Positions 46,742 to 56,600 of a stretch of 64,000 nt of DNA are shown here, in pieces; positions within the stretch are counted from its first letter, which is position 1, and each line of letters starts with the position of its first letter. The stretch covers positions 124,001 to 188,000 of the forward strand of contig JAPDOI010000714.1 of assembly GCA_029168955.1 (NCBI GenBank), written 5' to 3'. Under the pieces are notes generated by a model. The model did not search any database, had not been told where the DNA came from, and saw nothing but the letters and a program-made list of their open reading frames with translations. The stretch is from Aplectana chamaeleonis. Its lineage: Eukaryota > Nematoda > Chromadorea > Rhabditida > Cosmocercidae. Position numbers and translations under genes: made by a program.

Positions 46742-47507
46742 ATCCTCAGGTGTGAGCACACCGATAAACTCATCAGAAATAACAAGACTGTCGCGATAGC
46801 CTGGATTTCACCTTGCTCGAGAAAAGAGGCATGCATGAGGCTGGAATGCAGTGGGACCAGCGGAATGTTGCAGTGCAACCGAAACTTTTGGTTTCCAAAT
46901 TTGTTTATAATGCTTGGCTATATCCTCTTTCCTCTTAGAAAAAAAAGGGAGATCCAGAAAACAAACAGCTTGTTTTGTGGCAACAGAAGCACAGCTTCGC
47001 AGATACGGAAGAGGGGCTGCACTCTCCGTCGAAGAAATAGGGCAAGAAGACGAAAAAGACCATGAAGGCTAAAAAGACGAAGAAAATGGCTGAAGTCTAG
47101 CCGGAGAGGCTGAATATGATGACGGAGATTCCACTATGAGTGTGGATGATGCAGAAGTAGACTACGATTTGCCCTGGCTTACTATTGTTGAACTCAGCTC
47201 CGGCTTTTTCCATGGTTATCGTCTCCAAAGATCAATTCTGATTGTTCATTCATTGAATGGTCTCGTATTTCTCTCCTATAGTGAAATTTGTTTGGTTTTC
47301 TGAAGCTTTTGGAATTTGGTCGATGGATATTGCTAATCGACATTAATACATGAGTATTGGTTCCGGCAGTCTTACAGTGTGAAGATGGCCTTTTTCTTTG
47401 CCAGATATACTTTTAATCAACGTCTTGAAGCAGTAGAATGTGGTATGCTCAAAATAGTCGAGATAAGATGCTTCAGAAACTCAATTGTTGAAAATTGGAA
47501 AAAGTGA

Positions 47508-47795
47508 GTAAGTCGAAAACTTGACCATTCGATTATTCGAAAAATCGAGTCAATTCGACTACTCGATTATTCGAAATTCTGAAAAATCGAGTTAGTCGAA
47601 AACTCGATTATTCGGATTTTTCGAAAATCGAGTTAGTCCATAGCTCGATCATTCGAAATTATGAAAAATCGACTTAGTCGAAAACTCGATTATTCGAATT
47701 TTCCATAAATCTGCCTAGTCGAAAACTCGATTATTCGAAATTTACAAAAATCGACTTAGTCGAAAACTCGATTACTCGAAAAATTTTTCGAGTCG
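47508..47795. repeat. 42-bp minisatellite, right block
   Basis: Same unit and orientation as 46310-46555, about six to seven diverged copies. Confidence 0.85.
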
Positions 47796-47832
47796 CCGAA
47801 GTATATGACCTACTAACCAAATGACATTCATT

Positions 47833-47973
47833 GTGCTGCGGCGCGGTTGCGAGTATCCTCATACAGAGATGTGCGATCCCCCTGGCGGTCGGATCATCCG
47901 AGCACCAAAGGCGAAAACCGCCCGGGTGATCACACATCCCTGTCTGAGGATACTCGCAACCGCGTCGCAGCAC
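47833..47973. repeat. 141-bp foldback
   Basis: GTGCTGCGGCGCGGTTGCGA at the left pairs with TCGCAACCGCGTCGCAGCAC at the right; pairing continues inward to GGCGGT/ACCGCC, arms about 57 bp. Confidence 0.85.
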
Positions 47974-48268
47974 GCTTTCGCAATCAGCGTGCACTCTGCG
48001 GACTGAACGGCATTGCGGAGGTGAACTGTACACTCACAAACGGAGAAAAATAAGGAGAAAAGTCCCCCCCCCACACTCGAAAAATGTCTAAAAGAGGTCT
48101 TCAAAATTCCGGTCTTATATCTAGGCCGGAGAATAAGGGGAACATATCTCGAAGGCACACTCCAACCTCAGGATCGTTTGCAAAATTATTAACTAACCTT
48201 GGAGACAACTTCGGGCTCAACACAATGGTGTCTCCGAAATCGCTCAGAACCCGCTACGAACGGAGTTA

Positions 48269-48398
48269 GGGGTCGTTTATACTCCCACCGCAGAGCGGCG
48301 CGACACAGTGCATGGTATTGATCACGCGGCGCCGCACGATCGATATTGTAGGGATGCACTTCGCCGCGCCGCTCGGCGGCGGAAATATAAACGACCCC
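48269..48398. mobile_element. 130-bp PIF/Tourist-like MITE, TTA target
   Basis: Ends GGGGTCGTTTATAC and (A)TATAAACGACCCC are inverted repeats, flanked by TTA at 48266-48268 and 48399-48401. The empty site is seen at 60474-60485 as GGAGTTATGGCC. The interior is palindromic and GC-rich. Confidence 0.9.
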
Positions 48399-48708
48399 TT
48401 ATGGCCCCTCAAAGATTGCGAATTCGGGTGGTGAGAAATTCGTTGACGAGTTTTCTCAGGCCAGTTTTCCCTCGTCGTTCGCAGCCATCGCACCGGAGCA
48501 AACCACAGTATAAAGCTAGACCGATAACAAATGGAAGAAGGAAGAATTTGATCGAAATTCATGGCGCGTCTCGTCCCTATTGAGACCGAAAACTCCGAAG
48601 TTGGCGGAGCGAATGGGTGCTGATTTTGGAGGCGGAGGGAATGGGTGCTCGATTTTCTCGTTTATTCTGAAGAGTTAAGATTCCGCGTCTGGGAGGGTTG
48701 CTACACAC

Positions 48709-49517
48709 TAGAGTGTTGGAACGAATAATTTTTTTGAATATTCGAATAAACGAATAATTCGAATAATCCACTTCTTTGAATATTCCATTATTCGGATAAA
48801 CTAATATTCTACTTCTTTGAATATTCGATTATTCGAATAACCAGAATAATCCACTTCTTTGAATATTCGAATAAACGAATATTTGGGCAACTTTATTGCG
48901 TATTATCCCATTCAATCAACTCAAGCAAACTGGGGCGTCGACAACAGGTTGGTAAGTTCTCATCTCATAAACTGCACCCTCTTGATAACACAAATCTTTT
49001 GTCAGCCTGAGAATTCAGGTGAATTCCACCGGGAAATTGGACGAATAGCATCACCTTGAACCAATCCCATTAAAATACGCATGAAAATACAATGTGGCCG
49101 TTTTTGCGAGACACTTTCATGTTCCTCAAGTGTTGCTATACTTATCCGTCGCTCAAAATTTAAACTTTCTCTATAATTACAGGTGAAATAGGCATTTCTA
49201 GCGTTTTAACAAAATCCTACGAACAGTTTAATATATTGTATATACTTGCTATAACTATAAATTTATGAGGTACTGAAGAAATGTGAGAAATTAGGAGTCA
49301 TTACGCTAAGATGTTTGAAACGTAAAATCAGGGCAAAATGGAGCGCGATCTTGTCGAATATTCAAATTATTCATGCTAAATATTCGAATATTCGAATAAA
49401 CCGAATATTTCACTTCTTCGAATATTCGAATAAACGAATATTCCACTTCTTTGAATATTCGAATTATTCAAGTACTCGAATATTATTCGAATAAACGAGT
49501 ATTCGCGCAACACTCTA
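48709..49517. mobile_element. 809-bp hAT-like non-autonomous element, 8-bp target duplication
   Basis: Ends TAGAGTGTTG and CAACACTCTA are perfect inverted repeats, flanked by exact 8-bp CTACACAC (48701-48708, 49518-49525). Near both ends it carries repeated GAATATTCGAATAAACGAAT words. No transposase. It sits inside a family D' MITE. Confidence 0.92.
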
Positions 49518-49676
49518 CTACACACGGCGGCTGGATCATAATATCAAATTTTACCCACGAGCTTGGGCTGTGCCTTTAGATGGCAGCATTTCAAACATGT
49601 TTAGCACGTGAAACTGGGAATTTTGGGACCATCGTCAGGAAATCTGTAGACCCATCTTTCCTGAGTATTCTTATAC

Positions 49677-50035
49677 TTAAAGGCAGGGTTCGCAATAAAT
49701 ACGATTTTTGAGCTCTCTTTATGAGAATGTAGATTTGGTCATCACAAAAGTAAAAATCAGTGAAAAAAACCGGGAGCATGTGGGACAAACGCTCAAAAAC
49801 AAGGTACATATAACGGCTAATTACAGGTGTCGGGCGACCCCCCAGTTAACGGGATTTTCACTGATGCTTGTTTTACCGCCTTTTATTTTGCTGTTAAACT
49901 AATCAGTAGTCCCCATAAGTGCTCAGAAATTTCTTTAAAAGTAAAATAAAAGATGGAAAAATAGGCATTCATATAAATCTCGATAGTTGGGGGCGGCTGG
50001 ACACCATACAATAACTTGTTCCTGAAATGTTGAGT
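49677..50035. mobile_element. MITE, family F, copy 4 (right end decayed)
   Basis: AAAGGCAGGGTTCGCAATAAA at the left; GGCTAATTACAGGTGTCGGG and ATATAAATCTCGATAGTTGG inside, as at 33731. Confidence 0.7.
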
Positions 50036-50562
50036 TTCGCAAATCGAAAATCTAGACGAATTAAAAGTTAGAAGAGGAATCGGAAATTGAGGCTAAATCA
50101 GAGTCTTGGAATTCGAAACAAATTTTAAAATTTCGGTAATCGGAAAGCAGAATTTCGAGGTAAAAAAAATGCGGTAATCGGAATTCGGAAATTGGAATCC
50201 AGCTCATTCCTGGTCGTAACCCAGCATGCGTCGGCAGCACATGAAAGCAGCACCTGCTGCTGACAACGAGGGGTTCGGTCCGATTTCAGCCCAGGAATGC
50301 AACCCCTATTCTGTTGTCGTGCAACCGCGCGAATGCGGGATATGAGGCTTCCGAATTTCATTCTTATTGCTGGAAATTTACACTGCGCTCCGGATGCTCC
50401 GATCACTTCTAGACTTTTTGAGTAGTAATCCTAAATCTATCCTAAATCTCGGCGCACTTTCAACAAGGTTTTACGGTGTTATTTCTCAATTCAAGGTTAG
50501 TAGGTGGACAGATTTACTAATATCGGCAAGAGAATTTCTAGGGATATCGTCATTTTTAAGTG

Positions 50563-50822
50563 GTTTGCGGAGTTGCACCGACCGGCGACTGGTCCTTGAT
50601 GCGGCGACAAAAATGTTTCCGAACATTATCGTCGCCGCGTCGGTTGCCGCTCGCTGGCAGTGAGGCAGTGTTGTCGCAGCATCAAAACACTCTGTGGTGC
50701 CCCCTCGTCACCCTTCACGCCGCGTCGGTCGCCCTCTTCGCTGCCAATCGATATTGCATCACCCACCACTGCCCATCGCTGCGACCAACGCCGCGACTTC
50801 AACTCTGCAGACGCCTTTAGAG
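50563..50822. repeat. dispersed repeat H, copy 2
   Basis: Counterpart of 43495-43741, same orientation (GCGGCGACAAAAATGTTTCC, CGCTCGCTGGCAGTGAGGCA, CACGCCGCGTCGGTCGCC). Confidence 0.78.
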
Positions 50823-50898
50823 GCTAGAAAGAAGTCCACGCTTAGAACGTGTTCTCTGGAACAATATACCTTCACAGTGCTAGCGTTTCCGATAGCCC

Positions 50899-51383
50899 TT
50901 AAAGGCACAGTCCAACCTCAAAATCGTTTTTCTGTTTTTCTGCCTATCTTAAAAACAGTATCACGCTGATTCAAATGATGTCTTTGGAATCGTACAAGGC
51001 CCCCTTGGAACGAAGTTATGGCCCCTCAAAAAATGAGCTGCGGAAGCACGGTGGACGAGTTATCCGAGGCTTGAAACTTCCGTCATTTGCAACCGATGTA
51101 TGCGAACCGACCTGAATAAAGAGAGAGGCTGAGATTTAAGGGAAGAACGGGGCTAGTGGTCGGAAACCATCGTTCATCTCGCCGCTGTTGAGCTCGAAAG
51201 ACCGTAAAAGGGGCGTGCCAAAGTGGCTTCCGGGTGGGGGCGCTCCAGGGTGGCTTCCCCCTATATCTCGCTTATTCGGAGGAATTGGGTGCTCGCATTT
51301 GGCAGGGGCTATATAGGGTGGATCTACTTCCAAATTATGTGGAAATCTCAGATTTCGTCCCTGGGCTTGGACTGTGCCTTTAA
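50899..51383. mobile_element. MITE, family D, copy 5 (first of a five-element train)
   Basis: TTAA 50899-50902, AAAGGCACAGTCCAACCTCA; right end GGCTTGGACTGTGCCTTTAAA. Confidence 0.9.
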
Positions 51384-51875
51384 AGACACAGTCCAACTTC
51401 AGAAACGAAATCCGAGACTTCCACCTGGTTATGAGGTAGACCCATCCTATATAGCATCTGATAAGTGTGAGCTCTTAATTCCTCCGAGCGAGCGAAATAT
51501 AGAGAGAAGCCACACTGGCGCGCCCAGAGCAAGAAGCCGCTTCGGCATGCCCCCTTAGACAACCAATCCAGCTCAACAGTGGCGATATTAGCGATGGTTT
51601 CGGACAAGAAGCTCAGTTCTACCCTTCATTCTCAGCCTCTCTTCACTCAAGTTCACTGGAATAAATCGGTTGCGAATTACGAAAACCTTGGACAACTCGT
51701 CCACGATGTTTTTGCTATTGAATTCCATGGAATTTTGGAAGGCCATGATTCCGTATCCAGAAGGTCTTTTAGGTACGATTCAAGAGGCATCATTGGAATC
51801 AGCGTAGGACCTTTTCGAAAATGATCATAGAATCTGAAAAGTGACTTTTCTAAGTTGTGCATACTGTGCCTTTAA
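51380..51875. mobile_element. MITE, family D, copy 6
   Basis: Begins in the shared TTTAAA 51379-51384 with AAAGACACAGTCCAACTTCAG. The right end CATACTGTGCCTTTAAA is shared with the next element. Orientation is opposite to copy 5. Confidence 0.88.
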
Positions 51876-52364
51876 ACGCAGTGTTCACGATAAGAATTGT
51901 TTTTCTGCTTTACCGCCTATCTTGAAGACGGTCCCATGCTGGTTCCGATGATGTTTTTGAAATCGTACAAGACCTTCTAGGAACGGAGTTATGATCCCTC
52001 AAAAATTGAGCTAGAGAAGCATGGTGGACGAGTTGTCCGAAGCTTGTAACTTACGTCTTTTGCAGCTAATGCATGCTAGCTTTCCTGAGTAAAGAGAGAA
52101 GTTGGGAATAAAGGGAAGAACGGGGCTATTGATCGGAAATCATCGCTCATCTCACAATCTCGAGCATTCATTTGCTCACGTCGGTGGGCGTGTAAAGGGC
52201 ATTTGGGTGTGACGAGCTGACGGGTGTCCAACTTTGGGGCCGTAGGGGATCGTTCCGAGCTCAATTTCCTTAGTTTTTTCAACGTTAGAGTTGCGCTAAG
52301 CCCCGCAGCTAACGATCTCCACCAAAAAATCAGACATGGTTTTTATCGTGGACACTGCCTTTAA
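51872..52364. mobile_element. MITE, family A, copy 9
   Basis: AAACGCAGTGTTCACGATAA to ATCGTGGACACTGCCTTTAAA, between TTTAAA 51871-51876 and TTTAAA 52360-52365. Confidence 0.9.
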
Positions 52365-52916
52365 AGGCAGTGGTCACGATGAAAAACGTTATCAAAAAAA
52401 CTACAAAAATCAGCTTAGATCAAAAACAGCTGAAAAACTATGAAGGTAGCGCGGTGAAAAACGGTCTACAAATAGAGTTTCTAGGGCCCAAAGAAGCTAG
52501 TTCGTGCACACGTGCACAGCGATGACGAAACAGATCGCAGTCTCATGCCGAGCAGTCAAAAATCATCGACATTGAGAGGACGAAATAAATGCAAATTTAA
52601 CGAATAAAAACAGTTGAATAATGAAAGCATCACTTCAGTCAATGTTTTTGACTAAATGTGTACATAAATTCGAAGGTTCATTGATTGACATTCAATTTCA
52701 AGCTAGCTGATGTTCTTGATATAAGAGGTCATCAATGCCGATGATGTGGAGAGGGCTCGTCCACCATCAAAAGACAAGAAAGTTCAGGTTTCAAATTCGT
52801 CCCTAAACAGTGGTTTTTTCGCGATTTTTTCTTATAGGTCCTACTACTCGAGACCCAGGAAAGGATTTGGAGAGAAAAAGACGACAAGCATATTCGATCG
52901 CGACCACTGCCTTTAA
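52361..52916. mobile_element. MITE, family C, copy 4
   Basis: AAAGGCAGTGGTCACGATGA to CGCGACCACTGCCTTTAAA. The best preserved family C copy. Confidence 0.9.
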
Positions 52917-53520
52917 ATGCAGTGTTCACGATGAAGAATGGTTGCCGAATCTTTCTTGGTAAAATGTTCTGTTGGGTCAGAGTAGTACAACCTATACCGT
53001 AAAACTACAGAGGATCCTCTTTTTGAGTGAAATCAGCAATCTAAATTTAGTAGATTTTTCCTGACGGACGATTGTAGTGCCTGGATTCGGCCGTGGGAGC
53101 AGTTGGCCGTTTGAGGCAGTACGAGACATTGCGACGCTTTCTGGATTGTGTTCCAGGAAACTGCAGACAACGCATCGAACCTGACGTCGGGGAAATTGTT
53201 TCGCGCTTCTTTTCCCAAGGTGGATGACTTTGCTCTCTGCTTCCTAAACCAAAAATTCTTCAAAAATAGCAAGGGCCAATGTACATGCTCGGATGTTAGA
53301 ACCTTTCGCGATAAAGAACATTTAAAGATTCAGTGCCTGCTCATGGTGAAACGAACGCAGGACAACCGTGATATAATGGGACCCGATGGGTTACCCGGCT
53401 CACGACATTTTCGCCTACTTCCCGGCCGTTTTTCGTCGCTTTTCCGTTCTTACTCTCCTGAGAGACCCGAAGCTTACGTTTCTGCAAAAACCGGGCAACT
53501 TTTCCATATACTGCCTTTAA
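52913..53520. mobile_element. MITE, family I, copy 3 (last of the train)
   Basis: AAATGCAGTGTTCACGATGA to ATACTGCCTTTAAA. Interior ACATGCTCGGATGTTAGAAC as in copies 1 and 2. The 163-codon plus frame over it is incidental. Confidence 0.8.
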
Positions 53521-53676
53521 ATTCAGTCTCGATACAACTCGTTTCCGCTCCAAATCGACTGCTAAAATTTCATTTTCTCCAATACAGTCTCGATTTTTTG
53601 AAGAAACGTTACACGTCGAATAGCATATGTACAGAATAGGTAATTTCAAGCAATAGCTGATGAATCATTACACCAA

Positions 53677-56600
53677 TCAGTCAATATGAGTTTCTCTTTT
53701 CGATGTCGAGTAAGTGATCGGCACATTTCGATGAGGAGTGTTGAGTGACGGCACTTTTGGTACTTCCACCGTTAATCTTCCCGAGTCGGTTAGGCGTGAA
53801 TTTATTCCATCCACATCCGCGCTATCCGGAAGCCTCCATTTTCTGTAGAACGATCTGTAACACAAACGGAAATGTTATAAAGATTGAGTGAATCGCCTAA
53901 GGAGACTATGTTTTGAAATATCAGCGTTTCGATACTTTTTTTAACGCGACACACCACTTAAAGGCAGTGTTCACGATGAAAAAAGTTTTCGAAATTCCAC
54001 TAGGATTGGGTAGTGGAGGGACACTCTGTAACGTTAACGTCGAAAGAACGCATGAAAACGAGCCAGGAAGAGCCCCAAAAGAGCCCGAAGTTGCAACTTC
54101 GAGCGCATTGAAAACCCCAAAAGCGCATCACATGCCCACCGACGTGAACAAATGAATGCTCGAGAACGTGAGATGAGCGATGATTTTCAATCATTAGCCC
54201 CGTTCTTCCCTTCATTTTCCACTTCTCTCTTTACTCAGGCCAGCTCGCATACATCGGCTGCAAAAGACGGAAGTTACAAGCCTCGGACTACTCATCCACC
54301 ATGTTTCCTTAGCTCAATCTTTAAAGGACCATAACTCCATTAGCAGAAGGTCTTGTACGATTTCAGAGACATCATTGGAATCAGCATGGGGCCGTTTTCA
54401 AGATAGGCGGAGAAACAGAAAAACGATTTTTATCGTGAACACTGCCTTTAAAGGCACAGTCCAACCTCAGTATCGACTCTCTGGTTTTCTGCCTATCTTG
54501 AGAACGGTCAAACACTGATTCCAATGATATCTCTTAAAACGTTTAAGACCCCCTAGGAACGGAGTTATCGCCCCTCAAAAATTGAGCTACGGAATAATGG
54601 TGGACGAGTTTTCCGGGGCTAGTAACTTCCTTCATTTGCAACCTATGTATGCGAGTCGATCAGAATAAAGAGAGAGGCTGAGAATGAAGGGAAGAACGGG
54701 GCTATTGATCAGAAATCATCTCTCATCTCACCACTATTGAGCTCGAAAGGTCGTAAAAGGGGCGTGCCAAAGTGGCTTCCGGGGGTGGGCGCCTCAGGGT
54801 GGCTTCCTCCTATATCTCGCTTATTCAGAGGAATTGATAGCTTGCACTTGGCAGGTGTTATATACGGCGGGTCTACTTCACAACTGTATGGAAATCTCAG
54901 ATTTCGCCCCTGAGCTTGGACTGTGCCTTTAAAGGCATGGTTCACATTCTGACTTTTCCACAATTTAGGGTAATTATGTCGGACTGGACTAGGTGAACCC
55001 CTTCAAGAAGTTTTATGAGCTATGAGCCGTTACCCATGAAGAAAATGGTCTCTAAGTGAAGAACTGAAGAAAGCGCGTTCAATGGCTGGGAACACCGACG
55101 ACGGGCATAAATTTTTGTGATTAAGTGATATCATACTTGGGAAAAACTGTAAGAATTTTCGAATATCGAATTTTTGCAAACATATAATCGAAAGTCAAAT
55201 TTTTCGAATTCAAAATTTTCGAATATATTCAAAAATAATTTTTTTTCGAATTTTCGAAAAAAAAAACTTCTATTTTTCGGATAAATTTTCACAAATTTAG
55301 AATTGATACCTTTGATTTTAGAAATAAAATATGAGCTGTCATTTACTGTGCCTATTACTGAGCAGAAATATTCATCGGTTACACTTACTCTTGATCTCAA
55401 ACCATTTTCAACCAAAAAAATGTGCAGAATCTGTCCCTGGGGTTGGATTGTGTCGGAACTGGTTAAGAGAACAAACCTACTGCAATAATAGCACAAGACG
55501 CTTGGCTTCACGCAAGATTTGGCCAGTACTATCCTTTTCTGGGAAAGCGGCTTATCGCACCCTAGCGCCGAGACCCTAGCGCCGCTCTCAAGACCTATCA
55601 CTGCGCCACGGAGCGGCCTTAATTGTAAGCAAATTCGCTGCCGCCGAGCCTGCACGACTTCGGGTGAGGGGCAGGGCTCATCAGGCGCGCTCAAAACCCT
55701 TACGCCCTTCCACATTGCCGGAAAATGCCGCTTTTTGAGTAGCAACTACCTGCTTTGCACAAGAGAATGGAAGGGTAAAGGCAGTGTTCACGATAAAAGT
55801 CGTTTTTCTGTTTTTGCACCTATCTTGAAAACGGTCCCATGCTGATTTCAATGATGTCTCTTTAATCGTACAAGACCCACTGGAAATGGAGTTAAGGCCC
55901 CTCGAAATTCAGCTAGGGAAGCATTGTGGACGAGTTGTCCGAGGCTTGTGACTCCCATTTTTTGCACCCGATCTGTGCGAGCTGACCTGAGTAAAGAGAG
56001 AAGTTGGGAATAAAGGTAAGAACGGGGCTATTGATCGGAAATCATCGCTCATCTAAGCACGAATTCAGGGCAACTGTTATAGGACGTGGGCGGAGTGGCC
56101 CAATGGGTTGGCTGGCCCACGAGATTTTCACCCACTTACCGGACGTTTTTCGTCGCACTTCCGTTCTTAATCTTTTCACAGGGACCCAAAGCTTACGTTT
56201 TAGCCAAAAAAAAACGTGCAACTTCGTGAACACTGTCTTTAAGATAATGCTTTGATAAAGAGCTTTCAAAGGTTGATCGAAAAAAAAGAAGCTCTAACAA
56301 AATTATGATTGTGCATTTCGATTATTCGATGTTCAAAAATTCGAATATGCTCCACAAGTTATTCGAATTTCGAATATTATTCGAAAACCAAAATTTTCGA
56401 ATTTCGATTTTTGAATGGCTCGAAATTTGAAAAATCACTCGAATAATTTTCGAATAATACAATTCGGTTCGAAGTACAAGTGATATGCCCGAACATCTTG
56501 AAGAAGACCGTTTTTCTTGCGGTTTTCGCACGTTTCTTGGAATAACCTGCGTCCAGCGGTCCTATTAAACGGAAAATCTCGAAATGGAAACTATGCCTGG

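Larger units (their letters stand above)
46256..47801. mobile_element. insertion flanked by a 14-bp direct repeat, with minisatellite ends
   Basis: The 14-bp TATATGACCTACTA occurs at 46242-46255 and again at 47802-47815. Just inside both flanks are arrays of a roughly 42-bp unit (TCGAAAACTCGATTATTCGA plus a variable part) at about 46310-46555 and 47508-47795 in the same orientation. The middle has coding-like fragments (46790-47200). No transposase was recognised, so the class is unresolved. Confidence 0.6.
48150..49579. mobile_element. MITE, family D' copy carrying two nested insertions
   Basis: Left end GAAGGCACACTCCAACCTCAGG, right end GAGCTTGGGCTGTGCCTTT. Without the insertions at 48269-48398 and 48709-49517 the remaining sequence is colinear with 60364-60837 (for example GGAGTTATGGCCCC across the first insertion site, and the GTTGCTA...CATAATATC stretch across the second). 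Confidence 0.88.

Noticed and set aside
46242..47815. LTR retrotransposon suggested by the two similar minisatellite blocks
   Set aside because: The blocks are tandem repeats of differing length, with no TG...CA ends, primer-binding site, gag or pol between them.
55131..55745. 204-codon minus frame
   Set aside because: Its second half translates a low-complexity TTTTTCGAA tract, there is no domain, and it lies inside the Hsp20 intron among repeats.
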